A DNA stretch of 64,000 nt. Origin: Gammaproteobacteria bacterium UBA6724 (lineage in GTDB: Bacteria > Pseudomonadota > Gammaproteobacteria > Pseudomonadales > Azotimanducaceae). Positions 8,531 to 16,414 of the stretch are shown here, one piece after another (within the stretch, counting starts at the first letter, position 1; every line of letters begins with the position of its first letter). The position numbers were made by a program, and so were the translations under genes. The DNA is taken from assembly GCA_002454165.1 (NCBI GenBank), contig DKIG01000052.1, positions 18,460 through 82,459 of the forward strand. The letters are read 5' to 3'. The notes beneath the pieces are model-generated. The model had not been told where the DNA came from and did not search any database. It saw nothing but the letters and a program-made list of their open reading frames with translations.

Positions 8531-8808
8531 GCGAAGGTTATTCACCCGAGCCAAGCGCCCGCACAACTCATGCCAGAAAAGTCCAGAATGTGTTGGCATC
8601 ATACATCCGTTTGATAGAAGCCGCACAACCGGGTAGCCTTCTACTGTACGCTCAAAACATTGTCGGCACGCTAAACGAAATCAACCGATATGCAGGCCAA
8701 TTTCATCACGATACTAACCCGGCAGCGGATCAAGTCAAAGTTGTAGCCGGCGAGCTTAGAATTTATGTACAGCGAGCACTGATGGTTATTCATCGAGAGG
8801 ATATATGA
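8527..8808 (+). pseudogene. chimeric remnant: repeat-derived N terminus joined to an ATPase-like C-terminal tail
   Basis: An open frame of 93 codons starts at a TTG that overlaps the lrp-type stop. Residues about 9-26 (ending in HARKVQNVLASY) are encoded by the left copy of the island's direct repeat and match the tail of the transposase remnant at 13.5 kb. The remaining 67 residues contain FHHDTNPAAD and GELRIYVQRALMVIHRED. From memory this resembles the extreme C terminus of AAA_13/RloC-like ATPases, where an HHxxNP motif precedes a last helix. It is most likely a truncated gene left at the island edge rather than a working small protein. Confidence 0.5.
8551..8605. repeat. left copy of the island-flanking direct repeat
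   Basis: Positions 8558-8605 are identical to 13528-13575 over 48 bp; including the preceding seven bases, 54 of 55 match. The two copies are in the same orientation, exactly 4970 bp apart, and bracket the helicase/TPR gene pair. Confidence 0.97.
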
Positions 8809-8960
8809 TTATTCCTATCAACGGTAGCTCCGCTATCCAGAATTACACTGCTAGCGCGAAAGCTAGCTCGGTTCCAAAAGATGGTGCGTTCATTTTTCCT
8901 GGCAATCCAACCCAAACCACAAGACACACAATTTAAACAGACGCGGAATGTAATAGCGCC

Positions 8961-11789
8961 ATGGTTGGATCCAATTACAAGTTTATCGAGCAACATCACC
9001 CTCTACTGTCTGAGCTAGGCGCAAATGCCGAGGCCTACGCTTACAGCGATCCGCAAAGTGCGGTGGTAAAGCTCCGATGTTTTGCCGAGCTATTTGTTGG
9101 GTTTGTCTATGAAGAGCTGAGCCTCTCAACGTATGGCGCAAGCAACTTCTTCGAGAAACTTGAGAATGCCGCCTTTATCGACGCCGTGGAGAAAGACGTA
9201 GTCGACAAACTGCATTTTATTCGCCGCAAGGGCAACAAAGCCGCGCACCCTGGGGGCGTGTCTATTCAAGATGTGCTGGATTTGCTCAAGGAGGCCTATT
9301 TTCTTAGTGCCTGGCTATATATCGCATACCACGATGGTCAGGCCGATCAGCTGCCAGATTACCATCAACCACAGCCGCAAGACGCGGAAGATGAGGCTTT
9401 ACTAAAAGATAAGCGTCGGCTGGAAGAAGTGATTGACCTGCAGACTGATGATCTGGCGCGTGCCAAGGCACAGTTGATACGGGCGGAACAGCAGCAGTTG
9501 GAAGCAATGCGGAAAATTGATGCTCTCAAAGGAGGCAGAGAACGTGCTATTGCTACCTATAACTTTGAACCTGGGGTAACTAGAGCCAAGGTCGAGATTG
9601 AGGACATATTTGCCGAATACCAACTTACAAATGGGCAGCAGGAACTGGTTAGTCAGCTAGATGAGTTCTTGTCTAATGCAACGGACAATGTCTTTCTTAT
9701 GAAGGGGTACGCAGGCACTGGTAAAACGTTTATCACCAAAGGGCTAACTGAGTACTTTCGTGCGATTGGTAGAAACTATGTGCTCGCGGCCCCTACGGGA
9801 AAGGCCTCAAAAGTCATAGCTAAGAAAGCTCAGAGTCCGGCGCATACCATCCACAAAACAATCTATTCCTTTAAGGATATTGCTGAGTATCGTGAAGATG
9901 ACGTAGATGGTTCGGAAACTTACAAGTTTTACGCTCAACTTGCAGTTAATGAGCTTTCAGTAGATACCGTGTACGTTATTGATGAGTCATCGATGATCTC
10001 CGATATTTACAACGAAGCCGAATTCTTTCGGTTTGGCTCTGGGTATTTGCTCAGGGATTTTTTGAAATTCGTCAATCTGGATCACAATGATCATCGAAAG
10101 AAGGTGATATTTATTGGCGACGACGCGCAGTTGTCGCCTGTCGGAATGAAATTCTCTCCTGCCCTAGACCCTGACTATCTGTCCAAAGAATATGGCCAGG
10201 CTGTGACGGGTTACAAGTTAACCGAAGTTGTCAGACAGAAAGCCGACAGTGGCGTTATGCACAACGCTGTTGAAATGCGGCAGGCACTAAAAGAAAACAT
10301 CTTCAACCAGTTGGATATCAAGCTCGGCTTTCCCGACGTGGCACATGTTGATTATGAAGATCTTATAGCCAGGTATCTGGAAACATGTGATGGCAAGATC
10401 AATGCAGAGTCCATTGTGATTGCACATTCCAATGCAGATGTTGCTGCCTATAACAAGCGTATAAGAGAAGAGTTCTTTCCTGACCAGGCCGAGATTTGCT
10501 CTGGCGACAAAGTCATGGCCGTTACCAATAGTGATGCCCATGGTTTCTTTATCTCCAATGGTGATTTTGGCTTGATACGCAAGGTCTTCGGCGAAGCCGA
10601 AAACAAAGCAATTACTATCAGACGAAAATCTCAGGAGACGGGAGAGGTTGAGGAGATTGTAGTTCCGCTTCAGTTTCGCCATGTCGAGGCTGGCTTTAGA
10701 GACTTGAAAGATCATGTTCACTTTTTTGAAGTCAAAATCGTTGAGAACCTGTTGTACCCAGATGCCCCAACGCTTTCTTCTGATGAGAACAAGGCACTTT
10801 ACGTCGATTTTTGTATTCGTAACAAACACCTCAAACCTGGCAGTTTGGAGTTCAAGGCAACCTTGCGCAGTGACCCGTACTTTAATGCCCTGCGGCTTAA
10901 GTTCGGTTATGCCATTACTTGCCATAAAGCGCAGGGCAGTGAGTGGAATCATGTGTTTGTGAAATGTAAGTTCCATCAGAGTCAACTTTGCGCAGAGTAT
11001 TTCCGTTGGCTTTACACTGCAATCACAAGAACTTCTAGCAATCTCTATTTACTTGATGAGCCTCACATTAGGCTTGGAGACGGCATAAAAGTCATCAGCA
11101 ACCCCGGAACCCTTCAAACTGACTCGAAAAGGGGAAACCAGAAGTCATCAGCCAATGTTATCGCCCCGTCGCCAATGCTGAGTGCTGCTAACGAAAGTGC
11201 CGGCATAACTAATTCGACGGAAGGTACATTTAGAATACCTGAGGAAAATTCTTTCTTATTACTATTGCTTTCTCATGTAAGGGGATTCATCGATTCTTCC
11301 GACACTAGGATCGATGACATCCTTCATCAGCAATACCAGGAAGCCTATTTTTTTACTCAAGGCACTAATTCCGCACGTATCAACTTGTCTTATGACAGAA
11401 AACAAAAAATTACCTCAATTACAAACCCTCTGGGATCAGAACTAGGTGGGCAGCTACTCACGTTACTTGCACCGCTAAAGAGTAAGGTGGTCATAGAAAG
11501 CACATGCGCATCCGGGGGCAAAGAATTCCAATTTGATGAACAGTTCCTTAATGATTTTCACGAGAGAATCTCGCCAATATTTGCAGATCACGGCATAGAT
11601 ATATCTGATGTTCAAGAGCAACAGTGGTGTCAGAGGTACTGGTTCGTAAAGGCCGACGATACAGCAGTCTTAGATATTTACTACAATAAGAAAAAGAAGT
11701 TCACAAACTGTGACTCCGTAAAGAATCTGTGCACATCTAAAGCTCTTGTCAAAGAGGTCTCTTCGATCGTTACGAGTGGGCTTTCTTAA
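8961..11789 (+). CDS. DUF4145-like, coiled-coil, RecD-like SF1 helicase with unassigned C-terminal domain
   Basis: The protein has 942 residues. Residues 1-125 match the DUF4145-type helical domain found at the front of type I restriction HsdR-like and other defence helicases (AEAYAYSDPQSAVVKLRCFAE; FIRRKGNKAAHPG). A coiled coil follows at about 140-200. An SF1B/RecD-type helicase core spans about 220-710: Walker A GYAGTGKT at 249-256, DE of Walker B at 341-342, FIGDDAQLSPVG as motif III, ITCHKAQGSEW as motif V, and YTAITRT with R690 as motif VI. A Ser/Asn-rich linker leads to a C-terminal domain (about 770-942) I do not recognise. Base composition is visibly more AT-rich than the neighbours, which fits horizontal transfer. 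The stop codon overlaps the next gene's ATG by one base, so the two are translationally coupled. A role in defence or DNA processing is inference. Confidence 0.85.
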   Translation: MVGSNYKFIEQHHPLLSELGANAEAYAYSDPQSAVVKLRCFAELFVGFVYEELSLSTYGASNFFEKLENAAFIDAVEKDVVDKLHFIRRKGNKAAHPGGVSIQDVLDLLKEAYFLSAWLYIAYHDGQADQLPDYHQPQPQDAEDEALLKDKRRLEEVIDLQTDDLARAKAQLIRAEQQQLEAMRKIDALKGGRERAIATYNFEPGVTRAKVEIEDIFAEYQLTNGQQELVSQLDEFLSNATDNVFLMKGYAGTGKTFITKGLTEYFRAIGRNYVLAAPTGKASKVIAKKAQSPAHTIHKTIYSFKDIAEYREDDVDGSETYKFYAQLAVNELSVDTVYVIDESSMISDIYNEAEFFRFGSGYLLRDFLKFVNLDHNDHRKKVIFIGDDAQLSPVGMKFSPALDPDYLSKEYGQAVTGYKLTEVVRQKADSGVMHNAVEMRQALKENIFNQLDIKLGFPDVAHVDYEDLIARYLETCDGKINAESIVIAHSNADVAAYNKRIREEFFPDQAEICSGDKVMAVTNSDAHGFFISNGDFGLIRKVFGEAENKAITIRRKSQETGEVEEIVVPLQFRHVEAGFRDLKDHVHFFEVKIVENLLYPDAPTLSSDENKALYVDFCIRNKHLKPGSLEFKATLRSDPYFNALRLKFGYAITCHKAQGSEWNHVFVKCKFHQSQLCAEYFRWLYTAITRTSSNLYLLDEPHIRLGDGIKVISNPGTLQTDSKRGNQKSSANVIAPSPMLSAANESAGITNSTEGTFRIPEENSFLLLLLSHVRGFIDSSDTRIDDILHQQYQEAYFFTQGTNSARINLSYDRKQKITSITNPLGSELGGQLLTLLAPLKSKVVIESTCASGGKEFQFDEQFLNDFHERISPIFADHGIDISDVQEQQWCQRYWFVKADDTAVLDIYYNKKKKFTNCDSVKNLCTSKALVKEVSSIVTSGLS

Positions 11790-13195
11790 TGGAAGACCAA
11801 CCTTCTCGCGTAGTTACCAATTTACGCAAGTCTGGGAAACTTGCTGAAGCATGGGATTTTGGTTGTCACGCCGTACAGGAAAACCCTAACGACGCTTATT
11901 TGAAAGGCGCGTTTTTTTGGGTTTGTTATGACTATTTGAAGGAAGTGCAGGTTCCCATAAAGGAGCGAGCAAAGCAAAACAACGGCAATTTCCAGCTAAA
12001 TCAGACTGAACTAGAGCGCATTGAATTCCTACTCGATTGGGTTATCTGGCTTGATATACCGGCTGGTGGGTTCGAGTACCGCAACCTATTGCTGTTGTTT
12101 CAGAAGAACTTGGATCGCATCCCCAAGTTGGTACTGCTGTTGGTCGAACACCAAAGGACACTTTTTGAGGGCGACGACAAGCAGCCCTTTCCAACAGAGA
12201 AGGGCGAATCTCCCAGCTTGATGCTGTCCTTTGCGCGGAAAGTCGCCAAATCATGGCAGGAGTTTGAGCCAGTTCGTCAGATACCCATAGAGCAACTTGT
12301 CTTGCTGTTTGATCGGGTTCGGAATGAGGCGAAAGACAAACAGCATTTGATCTGGTTGAACTACGATCAGGCTAAGTGTTTGATTGTTGCTGGCCACTTG
12401 CTTGAGGCCAGAAAATGCGCGCTCTCTGTTTTAAGCAAAAAACAAACTGAATCCTGGGCCTGGCGCACTCTAGCGGCAACGTATCGAGGTGAAGATGCCG
12501 ATGCGGCGATAACGTTGTTTGCGGAGGGCTGGTGTCATGCCCATGATGAGAAATTTGCTTTGCCCATATTGTGCGAGTTGGCAACGTTACTTGCTGGGCA
12601 GGGCAGTTACCCTGAAGCCTCAATGTGCGTCTTACGTGCTGTCAATGTCTACCAAAGCGAAGATTGGCGGCTAAAGCCAGAGCTAGAAAAGCTCACGCAG
12701 GCCGATTGGTATGACGCAAATGCAGATCTAGGCGAGCTCGACGCTTTTCTAACGTCATCAGCAGAGGGTGCGCTCAACTATTTGCATGGAGAACTAGAGC
12801 AGCGGGTGGGTGTGGTATTGAACGTTCACCAATCTGGGAAGGGATTCCATGTTTATTTTGATCACACCCGGAATGATTCGGTGCGCCTTGGATTATATGT
12901 CGGCAGTAAACCGCCAACGCCAGGCGACTATGTCAATGTTAGTTTGGCCTCAGATTCTGGTGAGGTTGTTGCAGCAGAACCTTGTGAGGCAGTCAAATTA
13001 ACTGATGTAGATGAAATAGAGGGGCTCATGCGGGTCACGGACAAAGGCTTTGGTTTCGTAGATGAGACTTTCGTACCGCCCTACCTCATTTTTGATGGGG
13101 TGGATGGACAATTAGTTCGAGCAACACGGGTATTGGATATGGATAAGAAGAAAAATCGACTTGGTTGGAAGGCCATTAGCTTGGAGGTTATTTAG
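11789..13195 (+). CDS. helical-repeat (TPR-like) protein with possible C-terminal OB/cold-shock-like segments
   Basis: The protein has 468 residues. Residues 1-320 are helical with spacing typical of TPR/SEL1-like repeats (for example RKSGKLAEAWDFGCHAVQENP at the start and YPEASMCVLRAVNVYQ near 290). The last 130 residues hold two beta-rich segments resembling small OB or cold-shock-like folds: GKGFHVYFDHT near residue 350 and TDKGFGFVDETF near residue 415. These could bind RNA or ssDNA. The gene begins at the last base of the helicase stop codon and has no terminator before it, so the products probably act together. I cannot name a family with confidence. Confidence 0.7.
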   Translation: MEDQPSRVVTNLRKSGKLAEAWDFGCHAVQENPNDAYLKGAFFWVCYDYLKEVQVPIKERAKQNNGNFQLNQTELERIEFLLDWVIWLDIPAGGFEYRNLLLLFQKNLDRIPKLVLLLVEHQRTLFEGDDKQPFPTEKGESPSLMLSFARKVAKSWQEFEPVRQIPIEQLVLLFDRVRNEAKDKQHLIWLNYDQAKCLIVAGHLLEARKCALSVLSKKQTESWAWRTLAATYRGEDADAAITLFAEGWCHAHDEKFALPILCELATLLAGQGSYPEASMCVLRAVNVYQSEDWRLKPELEKLTQADWYDANADLGELDAFLTSSAEGALNYLHGELEQRVGVVLNVHQSGKGFHVYFDHTRNDSVRLGLYVGSKPPTPGDYVNVSLASDSGEVVAAEPCEAVKLTDVDEIEGLMRVTDKGFGFVDETFVPPYLIFDGVDGQLVRATRVLDMDKKKNRLGWKAISLEVI

Positions 13196-13302
13196 CTCAT
13201 ATAATTACGGAAGATCAACTCGAACAGCTTTGTTTAAACTGATTCCAGTCCATTGGTTGCACAATGCTAGTAACATTCTGGACTCTTGGCAGGCCACAAA
13301 AA

Positions 13303-13337
13303 GGAAGCCGACATGCTAAGGTAACACATCGGCTTCC
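13303..13337 (-). terminator. hairpin with T-run, minus-strand terminator candidate
   Basis: A perfect 9-bp inverted repeat (GGAAGCCGA 13303-13311 with TCGGCTTCC 13329-13337) has a 17-base loop. Read on the minus strand it is followed by five T. It would stop transcription entering the island from the right, or it is a leftover transposon end structure. No minus-strand gene ends here, so the function is uncertain. Confidence 0.45.
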
Positions 13338-13373
13338 GGGTGCGCGGCTTCTTTTGCGTTGAAGGAGGGCCGG

Positions 13374-13580
13374 ATGAGCCACTTGGCTGCACAGAAACGA
13401 GACGCCATCATAGTTTACGAAAACCGCGGCTTGCGCGCCTTCAACGCGAAACTGCTTGACTAGCTCAGGCACTACAACACCGAAGGCCCGCACCAAGGAC
13501 TCGGCTACCTAACCCCCGTGCCAAGCACCCGCACAACTCATGCCAGAAAAGTCCAGAATGTGTTGGCATCATACAAATAG
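13374..13580 (+). pseudogene. remnant of an IS3/IS481-type (rve) transposase C terminus
   Basis: The frame from ATG 13374 reads RAFNAKLLD, then TAG at 13461-13463, then LRHYNTEGPHQGLGYLTPV and on to a stop at 13578. The pattern FNxKLLDWL-xYNTERPHxxLGYxTP is the signature of the integrase-core transposase C terminus; TAG stands where Trp (TGG) is expected, and Gly replaces the usual Arg in ERPH. The catalytic DDE region is gone. The last codons lie within the right copy of the direct repeat. The rest of the 459-bp stretch between the TPR gene and rpmB holds the hairpin at 13303, the repeat, and the rpmB promoter. Confidence 0.75.
13521..13575. repeat. right copy of the island-flanking direct repeat
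   Basis: This is the partner of 8551-8605 (48 bp perfect). Here the repeat is the natural continuation of the transposase remnant's reading frame, ending in a TAG three bases after the repeat. Confidence 0.97.
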
Positions 13581-13609
13581 TTGAACATCCTTGCCCCTTC
13601 TGCTATAAA
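13581..13609 (+). promoter_or_regulatory. sigma-70 promoter of rpmB-rpmG
   Basis: TTGAAC (13581-13586), a 17-bp spacer and TATAAA (13604-13609) with an extended TGC just upstream give a strong consensus promoter. It begins only five bases after the right direct repeat, so the island junction lies immediately upstream of an essential ribosomal promoter without damaging it. Confidence 0.7.
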
Positions 13610-13654
13610 ATGCCGCTCTAGATTTCAGATTACAGTTAATGCCAGGGTGATGAA

Positions 13655-13891
13655 ATGTCCAGACGGTGTCAGGTGACCGGCAAGGAATCGGTTAGCGGGA
13701 ATAATGTTTCCCACGCACACAACAAGACCAAAAGGCGCTTTCTGCCTAATATCCACGACCATAAATTCTGGGTGGATAGCGAGAACCGCTTTGTCAAGTT
13801 GCGAGTGTCCGCCAAGGGTATGCGCATTATAGACAAACTGGGGATTGAGCAGGTGATTGGCAATCTTCGCGCTCGCGGCGAGAAGGTGTAA
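13655..13891 (+). CDS. rpmB: 50S ribosomal protein L28
   Basis: The 78-residue basic protein shows the full L28 pattern: MSRRCQVTGKESVSGNNVSH at the N terminus, then NKTKRRFLPN and LRVSAKGMRIIDKLG. It binds 23S rRNA in the large subunit. Length equals the bacterial norm. It is followed by rpmG in the usual order, with a 13-bp tandem array between them. Confidence 0.98.
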   Translation: MSRRCQVTGKESVSGNNVSHAHNKTKRRFLPNIHDHKFWVDSENRFVKLRVSAKGMRIIDKLGIEQVIGNLRARGEKV

Positions 13892-13922
13892 TCTGCTTGA
13901 TGTATTTTTGTAGCCCTCTTGT

Positions 13923-13961
13923 TAAATAGTTGTAGTAAATAGCTGTAATAAATAGTTGCAG
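13923..13961. repeat. tandem array, 13 bp x 3, between rpmB and rpmG
   Basis: Three adjacent 13-bp copies of TAAATAGTTGTAG-like sequence start at 13923, 13936 and 13949. They lie in the rpmB-rpmG transcript and contain repeated TAA and TAG triplets. Confidence 0.95.
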
Positions 13962-14001
13962 GAAAAAGAGTCAGAGAAAGCAATAACAAAGGCACCTGGT
14001 T

Positions 14002-14157
14002 ATGAGAGAAAAAATTAAACTGGTTTCATCGGCGGGTACCGGACACTACTACACGACGAGTAAAAACAAGCGCACCATGCCAGATAAGTTGGAAATCAAA
14101 AAGTTTGACCCAGTGGTACGCAAGCACGTCATCTATAAAGAATCAAAGATCAAATAG
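14002..14157 (+). CDS. rpmG: 50S ribosomal protein L33
   Basis: A 51-residue gene follows rpmB by 110 bp. It begins MREKIKLVSSAGTGHYY and ends VRKHVIYKESKIK, the pattern of proteobacterial L33. It lacks the zinc-binding CxxC pairs, so it is the zinc-independent type. The gene is short but fully conserved in length. Confidence 0.97.
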   Translation: MREKIKLVSSAGTGHYYTTSKNKRTMPDKLEIKKFDPVVRKHVIYKESKIK

Positions 14158-14279
14158 CCCGACCTGCTCCCTGCACCTTCATCCCGTCAGACGCTCCTCC
14201 GTCCGTCAGCCCTTAGGATTCGTGCCTGGTGCCGGCGTGATGGTTGCAACGATAGCAACGGCGTGGGCTAGTGAACGTC

Positions 14280-16337
14280 CTAATTCCTGGACAATACAAG
14301 ATTCCCGAACTGATCCAGTCGGGCGTGCCAGGCATCGGCAACATAGGTTGTTGCATGATTTTCTGCGATGGATGCAGGGCCCTGGACAATATCATCTATC
14401 TCAAGATCCTCCCTGAGAACCCAATTCATTGCGCTACCAGAATCACGTTTCCTCGCGCCGTAGCGATTTTGACTGGACTCACCCTTGCCAGTCCTGTCCC
14501 ACCGCGGCAGGGAAATATCCTCGCCCATCGCCTCCAGGTGAACTTTGAGATTGACCAGCTCCACCTCTCGATCAAGTTCGTGTCCGTAGCGTTTTAGGTG
14601 AGCCTGGCGAAAATCCTTACTAGCCTTGTCCCCGGTCTTCTTGCTGGTGGCTTTTTTAGACGGTCCTTCAGAAGGCACTTCAGAAGGCACTTCAGAAGAG
14701 AAGGGCACATTAAGGGTAGCGGTCTGACCCCTGTAGCGCAGATCAAGACTTCGTCTGGCAGTCACCTTGCCCACCCCTTCTGCCGCAAGTTCCTGCCGCG
14801 CCGTCCGTTCCATATCCTCAAATACCGCTTCAAGAGCAGCCGCCTGCGTCAGCGGGATACGGGAAGTCCTCGTCACTTCACGCCCAGGCCTGGTCGTCAG
14901 CATGCCAAAGGCGGACAAGACCCCACTCCTAATCGGCACTATGGCTTCAGTAATCTCCAGGATTGAAGCCAACTGACAAAGATGCAACCCCCCAGCGCCA
15001 CCAAAACACACCAGGGTATATTCTCTGGGGTCAAAACCCCGTTCAATGGAAATGGCTCTTAAGGCTTGCGCCATGTGCTCGTTGGCTATATCTATGATGC
15101 CTTGCGCCACCTCAACTTCGCTCAGGTCCAGCCGCCTGGCAAGCGGGGTCAGAGCCGCCACGGCTGCGTTATAGTCAAGTCGCATCCTGCCACCAAGAAA
15201 GGCCTCTGGATTCAGTCGGCCCAGCACCAGATTCGCATCCGTGACTGTGGCTTGCATACCCCCCTGACCGTAACAGGCGGGGCCAGGGTCGGCACCGGCT
15301 GATACTGGCCCCGTCTGGAGTAGCCCGCCCTGGTCAATCCAGGCAACAGAGCCACCGCCCGCCCCAATGGTGTGAATGTCCGCCATGGGAATGGCAATCG
15401 GTAGTCCGGCTATCTTGTTTTCATTGGTCAGGCGGATGGTGTCGTCCATCAGGGCAACATCAGTTGAAGTGCCGCCCATATCAAAAGTCATGATCTGCCT
15501 CTGCTCCCTAGCGCTACCCACCACCAACGCTGCCGACAGACCGCCGACGGGACCAGACAACAAGAGATTGACTGCTTTTTTCGCCGCCTGATCTGCGGCT
15601 ATGGTGAGACCGGAAGACTGCATGATGGCAAGCGGACTGGGCATGAGAGTGGCTACCAGCGAGGTGAGGTACTGTTCCATCAGGGGTCCAAGCCAGGCGT
15701 TGACCCAGGTGGCAACACCCCGCTCATACTCCCGATATTCCGGCAACACGGTGGAGGATCGGGAGGTAAAGATGTCGCCGTTGAACAGGGCTTCAATAGC
15801 CCGTTCATGGGAATCGTCAATAAAAGAAAACAACATATTGATCGCTATGGCTTCTGGCTTGGCTTGCAGGACTTGATCCCGCAGGGTTGCAAGATCCGCG
15901 TCTTTAAGAGGTGCTATCTCTTCACCAGTGGCACTGATACGCGCGTTGATTTCAAACAAGAGGTCAGAGTCAATTTCAAGTGTCGGCTTTGAGACCCGCA
16001 GGTTATACAGCTCAGTGCGCGTCTGACGGCCTATGGAGAGTAGGTCTTTCATCCCCCGATTGGTGATGTAGGCAGTTCTGACACCCTGTGATGTTAGGAT
16101 GGCGTTGGTGGCGACGGTGGTACCGTGGACGATTCTCAGTGCGCCCGACTCAACCTGGTCCATAAGACCCATATCCCGGATACCCGTCATAATCGCATGC
16201 TCCGGCGCATCGGGCGTGGACAGCACCTTGTGCACCCTAATGTCTGAGCCATGCCGATAGACGAAATCGGTAAAGGTACCGCCGGTATCTATACCCAGGA
16301 GCTTAGGGAGACCTTTTTGGGTTTCAGATTGATCCAT
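14280..16337 (-). CDS. hydantoinase/oxoprolinase family protein, HyuA type (subunit A)
   Basis: The 685-residue protein has the HyuA/5-oxoprolinase A architecture: GIDTGGTFTDFV near residue 15 (ATP-binding fold of the ASKHA type), VHGTTVATNAIL near 110, SGPVGGLSAAL and DMGGTSTDVAL in the middle, and FGGAGGLHLCQLA in the C-terminal half. Such subunits carry out ATP-dependent hydrolysis or carboxylation of hydantoins, oxoproline or ketones together with a HyuB-type partner. No HyuB gene is adjacent, so the substrate is unknown. Near residues 546-560 a short insert made of SEVP/SEGP four-residue repeats, followed by a Lys-rich stretch, corresponds to a 12-bp tandem array. Confidence 0.88.
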   Translation of the reverse strand: MDQSETQKGLPKLLGIDTGGTFTDFVYRHGSDIRVHKVLSTPDAPEHAIMTGIRDMGLMDQVESGALRIVHGTTVATNAILTSQGVRTAYITNRGMKDLLSIGRQTRTELYNLRVSKPTLEIDSDLLFEINARISATGEEIAPLKDADLATLRDQVLQAKPEAIAINMLFSFIDDSHERAIEALFNGDIFTSRSSTVLPEYREYERGVATWVNAWLGPLMEQYLTSLVATLMPSPLAIMQSSGLTIAADQAAKKAVNLLLSGPVGGLSAALVVGSAREQRQIMTFDMGGTSTDVALMDDTIRLTNENKIAGLPIAIPMADIHTIGAGGGSVAWIDQGGLLQTGPVSAGADPGPACYGQGGMQATVTDANLVLGRLNPEAFLGGRMRLDYNAAVAALTPLARRLDLSEVEVAQGIIDIANEHMAQALRAISIERGFDPREYTLVCFGGAGGLHLCQLASILEITEAIVPIRSGVLSAFGMLTTRPGREVTRTSRIPLTQAAALEAVFEDMERTARQELAAEGVGKVTARRSLDLRYRGQTATLNVPFSSEVPSEVPSEGPSKKATSKKTGDKASKDFRQAHLKRYGHELDREVELVNLKVHLEAMGEDISLPRWDRTGKGESSQNRYGARKRDSGSAMNWVLREDLEIDDIVQGPASIAENHATTYVADAWHARLDQFGNLVLSRN
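14666..14701. repeat. in-frame tandem array, 12 bp x 3, inside the hyuA-type gene
   Basis: Copies CTTCAGAAGGCA at 14666 and 14678 are identical; the third at 14690 has two changes. In the minus-strand gene they encode SEVP-type repeats in what is probably a surface loop. Confidence 0.92.
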
Positions 16338-16383
16338 GCAGTGATGCCTTCAGCAGACTATGATGCGCTTTTCTGCTCTCATG

Positions 16384-16407
16384 TTTTTGTTACGCTTTTT
16401 GTTACGA
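16384..16407. repeat. tandem duplication, 12 bp x 2, upstream of mutM
   Basis: TTTTTGTTACGC at 16384 and TTTTTGTTACGA at 16396 are adjacent copies ending seven bases before the mutM start codon. Confidence 0.8.
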
Positions 16408-16414
16408 GACGGGT

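Noticed and set aside
10287..10985. 232-residue minus-strand frame inside the helicase gene
   Set aside because: No recognisable domain and it fully shadows a conserved helicase region (motifs IV-VI).
8961..11789. Helicase as RecD of a RecBCD complex
   Set aside because: No recB or recC nearby, and the DUF4145-like N terminus and extra C-terminal domain are not those of RecD.
8551..13575. CRISPR-like interpretation of the direct repeats or arrays
   Set aside because: Only two 48-bp copies 5 kb apart; the short arrays have no spacers. No cas genes are present.
8551..13575. Classical integrase island with att sites
   Set aside because: No integrase/recombinase gene or tRNA target is visible; the repeat is better explained as a transposase 3' end.
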